Shown: positions 32,601-45,300 of the stretch, piece by piece
How positions within the stretch are numbered: the stretch's first letter is position 1
Layout: each line of letters begins with the position of its first letter
Origin: Parapristionchus giblindavisi
Lineage: Eukaryota > Nematoda > Chromadorea > Rhabditida > Diplogasteridae
Direction: 5' to 3'
NCBI GenBank assembly: GCA_943737045.1
Contig: CALSFV010000387.1
Location: forward strand, 124,001-188,000
Length of the DNA: 64,000 nt
Program-made: the position numbers and the translations under genes
Notes under the pieces: generated by a model
The model's database searches: none
Told to the model about the DNA's origin: nothing
Seen by the model: the letters and a program-made list of their open reading frames with translations, nothing else

Positions 32601-35600
32601 CGGTTGTGTTATAGAAAACAAAATTACTATTATGAATAGGTAGTTGATTTCATGGGAATCGGTATAGATAATGGTCTCATGTGGAATGAGATATATATTA
32701 ATGGCTTCTATCTCTATTGTTCCTTAATGGTCTCTCCATCCATATCTATCTCTCCATATAGAGTCGTCGTTGGTTTTGCAAAGGGGGAAACCTTGTATGG
32801 TGTAACAGGAAGGGATGGATATGTTGAGTGCATTGTAGACCAATCTAAATATATATCGTTGGTATTTGAAAGTGACTATCGTACAATATACATTCATTTA
32901 TGATGACATATACTACTGTAATTTTCTGCAACAATATTTTGTTGTTTTCTCAACAAATTTGAGTACGTCCATGATGAGTCATGACATCTAAAATAGTCTG
33001 CGATGAATAGTAAACAAACTTCTTTCCCCATATCCTCATGATAAGAATGAATCTAATGAGACTTGCAAATGAAGAGACAGTTAATTATATCTTACAATTT
33101 CAAAAATGTTGTTAATTACAAAAAATATATTTATGAATTAAGGTGACAGGAATTCAATCATCTGGCCCAGCTGTATCGATTCTTCTTCGTGGATCAAATA
33201 AATTAGTATTAGAAGAAGCAGATAGATCACTTCATGATGCTCTTTGTGTCATTCGTTGTCTTGTCAAGAAGAGATTCCTTCTTCCCGGTATGATATTACT
33301 ATAATATACACTACCTATATCTACTCTTATATCCATATACTAGGGTTTTCGAGTCATTCAATGAAATCGGGTAGTAAAAAGAAAAGCTATAAAAACTGAA
33401 TGAAAGGAGTGTGAAATGAATCGTTTCTCTCTTTTTAGTCGAGTCCCCCTTTATCTTCTTGTTCTAATATTCTTTTCTTTTCTTCACTTTTGTATATCTG
33501 GATATGACAATTCATATTGGATCATTCATCTATTTATCTTTGAATAGTCTATTCTATTTCAATTCTCATCTATCCTTTCTTCTTTCCTGTCCACCTACGT
33601 TTCCGGTGGTTGAGAGTACAAAATGTGAGTGAGTAGCTACTAAAAAGGGAAAGATGAGGTAACAAATGGATTGACACATTTGGTATATGTTTCTTCTTCT
33701 TTATCTTCCTCATTACTGATACAGAATAGATATGTAATCTGTGTTTACTTATTCCACCCACTCATTCCCATTTCATATTAGCTACTATTTAATTGCTGAT
33801 AAGTCATCATCTTTAATGATTGAAATGTTAACTACATCATAGATTAGAGACTAAATGTGGATAGTTGATAAAGATGAATACTTTAAATATAGATTGAACT
33901 TAAAGTATAACATTATCGAGGTTGGAATAGAGTTGTTAAGGGTTATTATCGTGCAAAATGCAAAACAATACTTCGGAGAAGGTGACCATCAAAATATTTT
34001 CGAAGTAGGTAACATGATGCAAACTATTAGGGTGTTCCAAAAGTCTTTGCACTTTTTTCATGCTTCATATTTTTTTCAAATAACAAACGAAGCAACTACA
34101 TTCAAATGGTGACATACTGTCCACGTTTATGAACAACTGTCCTCCATCTCGTATGCAACTGCATAACATCGTTCAGGCAGAACTCATTGGGAAGCGAGGC
34201 AATCCAAAGGTCGATGTCCCGTTTGACATCGGCCTGATTACGCAAGGGTTTTCCTCTGCAGTAGCGCACGAGAGATCGGAAAGCGTGGCAATCACAAGGG
34301 GACAGGTCGGGGGAATACGGCGGATGAGAGAACCAGCCAATATCTAAATTCTGCAATTTGACCTGCGTCTTGTTATTGTGATGTGTCCTCGCGTTGTTCA
34401 TTAAAATCAATACTTTTCCTCACACAAAACGGCTGAGAAGGACTCGGGCATCTATCTCCTTCAGTTGTTCGCAGAAGTTATAGGTGTTAACAGTCAGCCC
34501 CTCAGGTTACAGTTCGTAATAAACCACATCAAGAGCGCAGAAGAAGAATGAAAGAGACTCTTTTTTCTATGCGAATTGCGTTTAGGGACGGGTTTTGCTT
34601 CCTTCCAAGAGGGCATCTATTCAATCTTCATATGGAGCTTGTCGTACAACACCCACTCTTCATCGTGGTAGACAATGTACTTCACCCAATCAATGGATCG
34701 AGAACGGCCGAGATATGAAGTGACGATATCGACTCGGTTTTTGAGCTGTTTTGAGCATAGGACCGAGAGTGCATGGGGGACCAATTAAGGTGCCCTGGGA
34801 CGAAGGGAAGACCGAATGGGGATGCGATGGATAGTGGATCGTGGAGTACCATTTGTCTGCTCCAGGTATCACAAGCTCTGCTTCGGCTAACTTCTGTCAG
34901 TTCGAAGAACCAGGCCTTCATTTTGGCTGGTAGGACGTCATGACCTTGGTTTTTCAACCAAAGAAAAAAGGTTGTTATTAAAATGACGATACCAGGAGAA
35001 GACTGTTATACGACATAGTGCCCTTGGCTTCATTGACTGGGGTAGTTGGTGATACGTTTCTATTGCAGTCCACTCCGTACGGTGCAATTCAAGAAGGACA
35101 TGTCGAACTTAGAGTAATCGTGTCATAAGTAAAAATTTATATCTAGTCGAGGAAAGAGAGTTGACAAACGAGACTTAAAACATTTACTGATCAATAGGCC
35201 TTCGATATAGGAAAAATGCCACAAGGCATAACGATAGCTCTCGACTGAGAAAGAGGAGTCCAAAGTACAACCATAAAAAAGTGCAAAGACTTTTGGAACA
35301 CCCTAATATTTGAACTTCATGTGACATTTAAGAATATGTAATACCTTTGGTAGATGATTCTTATTTGTATGAATAGATAATAAGAAATGAAGTATGAATA
35401 AGAATATGAAATAGTTGACTAGACGCTATGTTATGTTGTTATTAGAAAACAACTCATTGTACTCATTCCAATCATAAAATATGGCTATGTATATATTTTA
35501 TGATCGCTCTTCGGTTACTGGACACAAAATGAATGATTGTTGATTGAAGATACATAGCATACCGTATATGACATGTTATTGATTGATTGATTGATTATAG

Positions 35601-37733
35601 GTGGTGGAGCTCCTGAGATGGAAGTAGCATGTAAACTACGTGAACAAGCAAATGAGAGAGGAGGAGCTGAACAATACTGTTGGAGAGCATTTGCTGATGC
35701 TCTTGAATTGGTAATCTAATCATTTATTACTGTAAATGCGTAATCTGACCGCATTTTGGAATTTTTTATTTGAAAATCGGACCGTATTTTCCAAATCTGT
35801 AACATAGCAATTCGGCCTATGAATCTACTGTAATTTTGAGTATTTATCTTTAGGTACCATACACTCTGGCGGAAAATGCCGGTCTTTCACCCATTCATAC
35901 CGTAACCGAGCTTCGATCTCAACATGCTAATGGACACTCCAATTATGGTGTCAATGTCAGAAAGGTGAGGATACGGTAGATGATGAATGAATATTTGCAT
36001 GCATATAATATGACATAGGTTAATTCATTTCGTTCTTTGCAAACTTTATGATCCATAGTCATGAATATGGTTTGACTTTATCCTCTACTTCCTTTATTTC
36101 ATTGCAATGTAACTGAATATAAATGAGTCTCATTCAGTATCAGAGTGATAATAATCCCATTCTGAATATACGGTAGATTGATTAGATGAAATATCTCATT
36201 CATATTATGATATAGTTGTATGTCTATCAATTACTTTTGTTCTGTCTAGTCTATCCCTTGTGACTAATGAAGCATGTTCATAGTGTCATTGAAGGAGAAG
36301 AGAGGGGAGGGGAGGAAGTGAATGGATGAAATGTATATTATTAACCATAGATGGTTCAGAATATTCAATGTATCAAGTCCATCACTTGTCTTCTTTCTCT
36401 AGTCTCAGACTCTTAAAGGAACAATTAGTCTAATATAAAGATTGATATTTATAGTATGTGGTCATTGAATGAGATTAAGTGAGATGTTATAATGGACTAA
36501 AATATTGAATGGGATAAATAGATTGAATGAGAGGAAATCCCCTTCGTACTCTGATAGTATAAAATGAAATGAGATAAGAAAGAGTAGATTGTGAGGGCAT
36601 ACGTGCATATCATTCCCATCTATCTCCTTTAACCTCCTCCTCTTCTTCCTCCTCCTCTTCTCTTCTTGTCTCAACATGTCAATCTGAAGACGACGATAAG
36701 AAGAAGAAGTGAATGAGGATTGAAACACGAATGAATGAATTATTGGCACAACTCTAGAACACCACACCAATCCAATATTGAGATAGAGTTGAAGAGGGAT
36801 GATTGAGATATGAGTTGTTTAGTCTATCTGAATAGATTAATGAGAGGATAGATATGGTCTGGATGACCACACAGAGAGAATGGTTATATTATTTATTGTT
36901 AATTATTGATTGATTGATGCCCAGTGATATTCATTGAATTTGATGATGCTTTCTGTTGAATCAGATGAAAAGGTGATTGATTAAATAATGATAATGATTA
37001 AGGGATTCGTAACTGATATGAAGGAAGAGAATGTACTTCAACCTCTTCTTGTATCACATAATGCTATCAAACAAGCATCTGAATGTGTTCGATCTATTCT
37101 CAAGATTGATGATATCGTAAGTTTCATTCTCTTTTTGTTTTTCCCACTATTACTTACTTTGTTCATGATTCTATTATCGAATACTATATAGTATAGTAAT
37201 CGTATAGTTATTGACTCTTGTGCTTTCATTACTATACTTTATACTACACTTTTGGTTCATTCTCCACTTAAATTCTGTGGATTGAAGTATATCACATATT
37301 CCTTAACCTTATTCTATCTATTATGGTGGACATTCATTCCTCATTTATTCTATACTCGTCTTCTCTATATTTAGTCTTGACAGTTCATAGTCATGATGAA
37401 TAATAGTGTCTAAAGTAATGTATCATTGAGGCAATTGTATAAGATCACAATGTTCAATTTCGTAGTATTTACTTTAAAAATAAAGTAATAAGTTAGGATA
37501 TTGGTTATATTCTTTTCCTTGTTTAATCTTGTAGGTGGATTACGTAGATGAAGATAGTATCTAAAATATATAATAAGTTCTCTTCGAGACTTACTAAGTA
37601 TATTCCATCCATTGTTCACTCTTTTCATATGAAATATTTATGAGTTTTCTTCCATCTCATATGCATTAATTCAATCTATATTCAGATATCATCTAAATCC
37701 TTTCATTCATTTCAGGTTATGGCTGTTCGTTAA
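29612..37733 (+). CDS. cct-4: T-complex protein 1 subunit delta (CCT4)
   Basis: Seventeen exons, 537 aa, the family's usual length: 29612-29725, 29809-29952, 30077-30185, 30244-30311, 30405-30479, 30674-30730, 30780-30876, 30928-31031, 31123-31176, 31235-31320, 31362-31431, 31692-31829, 33143-33287, 35601-35710, 35854-35964, 37003-37116 and 37716-37733. Group II chaperonin motifs: [26 protein letters not shown], the ATPase GDGTT loop, and [10 protein letters not shown]. It is one of eight subunits of the CCT ring that folds actin and tubulin in the cytosol. The delta assignment rests on the N-terminal and [10 protein letters not shown] regions. TTGCCAG directly before AATGG looks like a trans-splice acceptor. 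Late introns are enlarged by a mariner, a MITE and unique DNA. Confidence 0.95.
32095..32308. repeat. MITE-like element with 37-bp terminal inverted repeats in cct-4 intron 12
   Basis: AAAGGTGCGGGAATTCAAAT at 32095, continuing to CAACTGC at 32131, is the exact reverse complement of 32272-32308, giving a 214-bp element. A clear target duplication was not identified. Its interior includes 32201-32242, which recurs with one mismatch at 32618-32659, outside the element. Confidence 0.75.
32618..32659 (+). repeat. 42-bp direct repeat, second copy
   Basis: ACAAAATTACTATTATGAAT and the following 22 bases match 32201-32242 with one mismatch (T/A). One copy lies inside the MITE 32095-32308 and one 376 bp beyond it, suggesting a nearby partial duplication or a remnant of a second element. 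Confidence 0.7.
34030..35303 (-). mobile_element. mariner-family DNA transposon in cct-4 intron 13
   Basis: 1274 bp between TA dinucleotides (34028-34029 and 35304-35305). Terminal inverted repeats of about 29 bp start GGGTGTTCCAAAAGTCTTTG and are identical at both ends. Length and ends match canonical mariner elements. It carries a decayed transposase on the minus strand, opposite to cct-4. Confidence 0.92.
34102..34980 (-). pseudogene. mariner transposase, degenerate
   Basis: The C-terminal 100 codons (34102-34410) are open and carry [13 protein letters not shown] and [15 protein letters not shown], the mariner signature around the second and third catalytic Asp (DD34D). In the N-ARTHH motif the usual Asp is Asn. 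Upstream pieces such as [20 protein letters not shown] (34682-34957) are in another frame, so frameshifts separate the halves. No full-length enzyme is possible. Confidence 0.85.
35965..37002. other. Long cct-4 intron 15, no feature recognised
   Basis: About 1 kb between GTGAGG and ATTAAG splice sites. It contains a purine/pyrimidine-rich patch at 36630-36710 but no inverted-repeat ends and no supported reading frame. The minus-strand frame 36462-36770 is low complexity. Confidence 0.5.
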
Positions 37734-38091
37734 TGGATGAATGATCTTTGATCTCTATCTCGCTTTTAATCTCATTCTTATTCTTCACTTTATCTACATT
37801 GACTAAATGAATACTTCAGCTTTGATCCCTCCTACTGATTGCTTGAATACTTTATTGATTATTGATTCACTATGGTCATTTTGCATCTCAATCCCTATAC
37901 AATCTTTATAATATTAAATTGATATGTGCTAAAAGTGTGTGATGACTGATTTGCCCATGTTTGTTACATTGTCTTGCTTTGTTTTGTTGTTGTCCCAGTG
38001 TGATAAAAGATAAGTGAAGTAATACACGTGAAACAGACAAGTGACTTCATTCACTCTGCTATATTCCTCGTATAAGTACAGACAGATGATA
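37734..38091. other. Spacer between convergent cct-4 and the AstC-like gene
   Basis: 358 bp. No supported gene; contains both 3' ends. Nothing further was seen. Confidence 0.5.
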
Positions 38092-38412
38092 TTATACTCC
38101 AGCCATCTTACGGTATGTAGATGCATCATGAGTTATCACACAATTGATTGGAGAAAAGAAACAATTACGAGAACTCCCATGAAACTTTCGAAGTGATTTC
38201 TTTATTAATGTAGATGGAATTATATATTCTTGATCCGAATCTTGTAGTGGAATTATGTAACTGAATACATAAAAGTTGTTTAAAGATAAATCATAACTGA
38301 TCTTTGATCTCTCCATCAAATATAATTAAATGTAGTACCTGTATGAAGGGATAACTGAGATAAAGATAACGAGTAAAGCAAGAAGAAGCGATGAAGTGAA
38401 GAGTATTCTCAT
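38092..38412 (-). CDS. Small secreted peptide precursor, allatostatin-C/somatostatin-like
   Basis: Two exons (38339-38412 and 38092-38260), 80 aa, in frame to TAA. The start MRILFTSSLLLALLVIFISV is a clear signal peptide ending about residue 25. An acidic and then basic segment (KKSLRK) precedes FHGSSRNCFFSPINCV and a 14-residue tail. The two cysteines are six residues apart with Phe at the first two positions and Pro-Ile at the fourth and fifth, matching the arthropod allatostatin-C pattern C-Y-F-N-P-I-S-C. Such peptides are disulfide-cyclised and act on somatostatin/AstC-type GPCRs. There is no C-terminal Gly amidation signal. It lies 532 bp downstream of pbs-3 on the same strand. The gene is read confidently; AstC assignment is inference from the core motif. 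Confidence 0.72.
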
Positions 38413-38943
38413 ACTAAAATAAATGTTAGAGAATACGGTATAATGATACTGTAGGGATACGGTATGATAGTAATATATAGAGATACAAAGATTGTAATGC
38501 ATTAATGTATAACGATACAGAATGACAGTAAAAGTAGATATAGTATGAATGAATAAAGGTATATGAGAAGATAAGATGGAATAGTAGTATATGATAGAAT
38601 GGAAAGAGAAGAAGGAAGAGTACTAAGAGTGGGAGGAGTTAGAGAAGGAGGCGGAGACACCATGTATATGGATAGATAGAGACCATCAAATGAAATGAAT
38701 ATGTAGAAAGAAGACCATATTTAGTATATATTGATATGTATCGATTAGTACAATGTCGTAGTTGATATACACTCGGACTTACTTTATAACCAGTTGAAAT
38801 GTCCAAATAAATTAAGAGTAAATGAATACAGAAATGAGTGAATATCTTAGAAGAATGAGATGATATAAAGGGATAAGAACAATACGAAGTTTAATATATA
38901 GGGGTAGGGATATCCTTTACATTATCAATTATCCATACAATTC
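38413..38943. other. Spacer between the AstC-like gene and pbs-3
   Basis: 531 bp upstream of the peptide gene. AT-rich, with several TACGGTA/TACTGTA-type motifs. No exon or repeat with clear ends was seen. Confidence 0.5.
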
Positions 38944-41646
38944 TTAATCCATTCGTCCCTTGATTGTACGAATATTCACCTGAGCAATATAGATACATTT
39001 ACTATTAGGAGATAAATGCAATTTTCGATCTCAATGATTTCAAAATGACACAGTCTAATTGAAATTGCAAGCTCTTATCTTATAAATACACTACGCATAT
39101 TCCTTATTTCTTTGCTCATATGATAAGATATAAAGGACTAATTCATAAGACGTCACTGATATCATCATCATAACTACAGTAATCCAATCAATCACCATTA
39201 CCGTACCTTATCCTTAGTGATAGTATAGACTACAACTCCCCATCCAGAGGCCGCATCTCTTTCCATAGCAGACAACATTGATTGAGCTGTAGCTTCGAAT
39301 AGTTCTTCAGAATTCATTCCTTTCCTCCAGAAACCTTCAATTATATAGTATATAGTATAGTGTATAGATGATACATTCTAGTTCATTCATTGACTCATCA
39401 TCTCGATTATACTTCCTCATCTATACATCTCATAATATAATTGGCATCATTCCAAGTTAGTCAAGAATGAACCTCATCTCTTTATTCATTCATCATTGTC
39501 TAACGAGAAGAAGAAGAAAAGTCTTCCAACGTCTCTAATTAAGCCTTTCCTTTGCTCCCTTCATCTCTTCATTCTTTCATTTTCTCACTACCAACCAGTC
39601 TACATTTCATTTCATTCAATACAGATGAAAAGGAAGAAGAAAATGAGAGAGTGAGATAGACGTGATGGGGTTCAAGTGTGAATTAACATGTGTCCTACTG
39701 TTCATTCATCATTCTCATTTATATTCATTGTAACTCCTTCATCGTCAACCAAGTACACCTTCATTTCTATCTCCATCACATCAACCTTTTCAATTAACAA
39801 TGAATAGAGTAGAGAAGGAGTGAGTTAGAATTTGAGAACATTTCATATGGAAAGAACATATAGATAGATAAAGAAGATCTACACTACTAACATTTACAAT
39901 GTTCATTACATCATAATTCATTATCATATGATTCTTCATCTATAATACAACTATTCATGCATGATAGAAGTCCTATATATGAATCATCATTATAACGAGA
40001 TCATATTCGGTACATTCAAAACATCTCTTTCTAAATATCATCAAGTACCATGTGGTTTTATGTTTCATGAATAGAAGATAACATACTCTCAGACACTCCC
40101 AATAGATATTCAGCTCCTGTTCCAACTGCTACGAAGTCTTCAGGAGTGCATATATTGCCAATTGTATCCATGGCACAGATGTATGGCTAGAAATGATTAT
40201 CGATTGATTAAATAGGAACCGTAATCCATAAGTACAGTACCTTATGGGTGACAGGGTCGAGTCCAGCTACAAGAGGTTCAGTGAAATATGATCCGAATCG
40301 ATGTTGATAGGCGAGATTAGAGATGATTGTGGCGGCAACCTATAAGGATTTAAATCAATCAATAATTCATTAACTATAATCAATCAATACTACAGTATAC
40401 CTTAGGTTTGATCTTTCTATTCTCTCTAAGTTCATAGAGTGATTTTCTGAAGATGATCTTATCGAGTACAGTCTTAGCATCAGAATGGAATCCAGCCAAT
40501 CCAACATATACTTTATCAGAGATCTTGTGAACCTTAAATATAATAAATTATTATCAAATACATAATTTTAAATTGATTATCATTATTTTTGATATGAAGT
40601 TAGTTCTTTGAAGCAATATATGATTACCGATTTTGCACCAATATACAACTTTAGTTTCATTACAACTGTTACGTAAAAGTTTCCATCATTACTTGATTAA
40701 GTTATAAATATCTTTGTTACAAGATAGAAGACCACTTACATATTTCCATGATCACCTTAGGGAAAAGATTGAAAACATAAGAAATGATCATTGATCATAT
40801 TATATACGTTTCATTCTATTCTAATAATCATTCCTACTTATTCTCTTCATTACTTCGACTAACGAACTCATGCCCCATCATACGTTTCAATTACATTTTG
40901 TCCATTACAGACGTAAGAGATTTGCACTCTTCTTAGTCTACTTTCAACCAATTACTAGAAATAGCCTTACTTTGAACATAGATATTATTATTATCATACA
41001 TGGGCGGGGAACCTGGAGCTCGATTCCTCAGGGGGGGGGCATCCGAACGAAAAATGGATATTTTTACAGGGGGTGTTCACTTTTTTTCAAAAATTTCACC
41101 TAACCGTCATTTCTTACAAGGGGCATTTTTTTTCTCTCAAACACACAAGATTGAATTCAGTTAATATCTCAAGTTGAAGTGATTGAATGTGATGTGAAGT
41201 GATGAGATGAATGGGTGGGCCGCAATTTCATTTGTACAACACAACAAAATAAATAAAAAAAGTAATGGAAGAGTGAGGGAGTGAGTCTTTCGTCAGTCTT
41301 TATATAGACTACTCTTCCTATATAATAATACTAATCAAATCAACAAAACATTACATGTCTTTCTGTCTATACACTACAATGATATGGTAATATACCGTAC
41401 CTTCTTCTGATCAACAGCTACTGTAGTCATTTGTTCTCCAATACGAAGATCTGATGCAATGCAAACGCAACTGTAATTGTCATCATTATTATCGTCATCA
41501 TCATTATTATTAGTCATTTACGGCATATTCTAAACGATTTCTAGTCTGATTATATATGATGAGAAAGAGAAAGTACTAGATAAATAAACTAACTCTTCTC
41601 CAGCCATGGCCAAGACCGTTCCTCCATTATAGCTCATAATAGACAT
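38944..41646 (-). CDS. pbs-3: 20S proteasome subunit beta type-3
   Basis: Seven exons: 41594-41646, 41401-41470, 40401-40532, 40241-40339, 40087-40186, 39207-39334 and 38944-38979; 205 aa, the same length as human PSMB3. Starts MSIMSYNGGTVLAMAG, followed by CIASDLRIGEQM and KVYVGLAGFHSDAKT, and closes with DRDAASGWG-like sequence (ERDAASGWGVVVYTITKDKV) and a terminal RTIKGRMD. Beta 3 is a non-catalytic ring subunit of the proteasome core; it has no active-site Thr after a propeptide, as expected. In C. elegans I recall pbs-3 and ulp-2 as neighbours (Y38A8.2 and Y38A8.3); the same order and strand occur here. Intron 2 contains a dispersed repeat. Confidence 0.95.
40999..41103 (+). repeat. Dispersed intronic repeat, copy 1 (pbs-3 intron 2)
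   Basis: ATACATGGGCGGGGAACCTG and GCATCCGAACGAAAAATGG followed by TTTTTACAGGGGGTGTTCAC recur nearly unchanged at about 47760-47880 in an eif-3.G intron. The two share order and orientation. The 5' edge coincides in both; 3' edges diverge, so element ends are uncertain. Confidence 0.65.
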
Positions 41647-42388
41647 CTTCAATAGAATATGGGAGGCCTTACGGCGATGGTTGTCAAAATAAACTAAAGA
41701 TTAAAGATGATACAATTTATAAATCATTGAAAGAGATATAAACATTGGAGATTAACCAATAATTAATAAAATGAGAATAACAATTAGAAGACTGCTTTAT
41801 CAAATCTAATTATTACAACTGATTAAGACAAATCCATTCATTTGGAATATAAAATATTGTACTGACAAAAATGTTAAATGAAAATAGAAGAAATGGTTAG
41901 ATTATAATGTTGCGCCCTATTGTCATCACCGTGTGATCACACAGTGAAAATGAGATTCAAAAGCGCGCGCGCGACGCAATTGAAGGAACACAAACGGACC
42001 AAAAAATTGAGTTGCAAAGGAAAGGAAAAAAAGAAATATGAAAAAATTATAATAGAATGAAAAGGGTGCATATAGTGAGACCTTTTTGAGACAAGGAATA
42101 CATAATCGTTTAACAATAGAAATATACGACAGAGAAGAATTATCATTCACACCCGATCATATAGTAGTGAATATATACAAGATAATAGATACAGTACACA
42201 GACTGAGGCGTAACTAGTACCATACTACCATATCTGACTCATAATTATCAATAAATTATGTATTATATACTCTAATAATTCATTGATTGATTATAAACGA
42301 AAGAAGATCTGAGATCGATGTGACGAATGAAAGAAGAAATAGCAAAGTAATCAAGATGAACGTATGTATGGATAATATGAATGAATAA
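41647..42388. other. Spacer between ulp-2 and pbs-3
   Basis: 742 bp upstream of pbs-3 and downstream of ulp-2. Contains a (GC)n-like GCGCGCGCGCGAC patch near 41964. The overlapping short minus-strand frames (41926-42150) are not supported. Long for an operonic gap, so shared transcription is uncertain. Confidence 0.5.
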
Positions 42389-45300
42389 TCAAGTGAAATG
42401 AGATGGAGGAGGATTATGTCCATCTGGGGGTTCAGAATGACATCTACGATTACTTCTCTCTTCATCTAATTCTGTCTCACTATGACATCGACCACGACGA
42501 CCAACTGAATATCAATCAATCAATCAATATACAGTAATCAATGAAAATTAATCATACAGTGAACAAGTTCTTGTTCTCTTTTCTCCATATCCCATTCACT
42601 TCTTTTCTCCTTCTCATATTCAGCATATTCTTCCCATGCCTGTAAATCAATTAATTTTATAAAAAAAGCAGCAATATCGTACATGTAAAAATAGATATAT
42701 CATGAACGGTGTGAATGGATCTGAACGGATCAGGCCGATCAAACGGGATTGTGAGCGAGCCGGCCATTTTCGTTATTTTTCTTTCTTTTCATTGTTTTTC
42801 TTTTCATCGAATCTACTATATAGAAATTCATTAGGCCAAAATATTGCCATTTAACAAAAATCATCATTTTCGCGAGGAATAAATTGCTAAAATGAACCAA
42901 AATTGACCCATTTATTCAGCGTATAATCGGAACAATTTATTCATTTGTAAAGCAATGATTTTTGCTAAATGGCAATATTTTGGCGTGATTTCTTTCAATA
43001 CAGTAGATTCGAAGGAAATAAAAACAATGAAAAGAAAGAAAAATAACGAAAATGGCCTTCTCGCTCACAATCCCGTTTGATCGGCCTGATCCGTTCAGAT
43101 CCATTCACACCGTTCATGATACAACTATTTTTACATGTACGATATGATCGTTTATCTAAATAAGATAAATGTAAATACCTCTGGACAACTCTTTATCACC
43201 ATTTTCTTTATCTTATTGTATACAATCTCCCTCTGATACTTTACTAGAATCTTAGTTCCAGGAAACATATCATCCCAGAATATAGTATCATGTAGATCCT
43301 GAATGGCTCTATTATATCAATACTCTACACTCAATGTCAAACAGAACACTTTCATTTTATATTCAGTAAATGTTATAATTAAGATAAGTAAATGATCATT
43401 TGGTATAAGGTACCTTTGGTGGTGATTGTAAGAAGGATTCAGCATATTTTAGAAGAAAGAAACCACAATCAACATAATTTGTTTGTTGAGGTAATTTCCT
43501 TGGTCTCAATTGCGCTATTCGTGTTCTATCGAACCATTTTCCATCATTCTTAATAAATCAATCTCATACATGATTACTGTAAGTCAAGATATACCATTTT
43601 CTTAGAATTAAATTCCAATTCAAGATAGTCACGTACTATATCGATTATGAGATGTCTAAATAGAATAATCATTTTTGTTTATACATTAAAAGAGCATACC
43701 TCTTATTACAAGCATGATCGTATAAAGAATCGCATATGACAGCATAGGTTGAAGGTTCAGGATTAGGAGTACTACCCTACAATTGATATACTCACAATAA
43801 GTAACATCAATAATTCAATTTTTGAATCATATCGTATAATGCAATATCAAAGATCTTCCAAAATTATCTCGTGGAATATACCTAACCGCAATTTTTAACT
43901 TTTATTAATACCCACACCCATTTTTTTGGTGAACATATACTGACGGTTTTCATTAAAAATTTCACTATTTTTTCGGGTACTCAATTTATTACATAAATTC
44001 GGGTACCAAGGGACTTGAAACGTTTAACGTACTTTTAATCGAGCTTTATCTTTATTCCATAATTCATCTTCTGAAGATACAATGCACTTGTATGGTTTCA
44101 CAATAATGATGAGATACCTGAAATGAACAACAAATACAATCAATCAATATCCAATTGTGACAAAGTAAACATGTGTGCACAAGCATCTAATAAAAAACTA
44201 TAAACTAAGAAAGTAGTAATACATACCAATGTAGATCATCAACGACTGGAATAATAAGATAATCCATAGAGAATATATCTACTTTCCTTGTCCATTTAGA
44301 AATAAATGAATAGTTATTCTTTATCTTAAATTGAAATAATATTTATAATATTAAATATCAAAAGTACTTACCGTATCAAATCGTGCATTAGCAGCTCGAG
44401 CATGGGTCTTCGAACATGTATTATGATTTAAATTTGCTGTTAATCGTTTATAGAAAAAACACGTAAATACGTGTGTTTTCTTCTTACTGTAATGTACGAA
44501 TACTTTATTATTATTGAAACAAAGTTTAAGCATATTTATTTACTTATGTATGATAAATAAATAAATAAAACTAACACTTGAGGATCCTCGATATCATTAT
44601 GAACTATTGACAGATACAGATCAACAATGTTATCATTCACCTAATCACGAATAAATATATTATATAAACATAAATAAAGAGAAAGATAATACCATTTCAT
44701 TGAAGAAACATCCTTTCATATCATCAAAGTGTAAAGTAATATTACAATTATTAGGTAATTGATGAGTTTTCCTTGGTCTCTTTGATGGAGATACTTTTGT
44801 ATCATCATCATCAGAATCTAATGATACAAGTTCTGGTTCACTTGGCTTCTTTCCTCGATTCTTTCGATTACCAGGAGGAGTCTATATATTATACTTCGAT
44901 CAAAATGGATATATTAATGGACATACAGCGAATGTATTGGTTGTTGATGAAGATGGAGAAGATACGGAAGTAATAGATGAAGTAGTTACAATAGAAGAAG
45001 ATGAACTAGATGATGTCACTTCTTTTGATGATGATACAATTCTCTTCTTTTCATCCATGTACGTTGCATGTTTCGATTCCATCGAATTATGTACACCCTT
45101 CTGACCCATCGTAACCTAAATGATTTGATCATATAAACCAAGGATATCAAACAGTCCAAAGATAAGCTACTACGATGAATACAAATACTGTATAAAAGGA
45201 AATAGATCAGAATAGATAACCTCTATATACTTGTCCTCCCGATCGGCACTACTACTAGGTTCACATGCTGGAACTTAAAAAGAAAATATAAGTATTAGAA

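Noticed and set aside
41926..42150. Two overlapping minus-strand frames near a GCGCGC run
   Set aside because: Low complexity, no splice context, different frames equally open; treated as intergenic.
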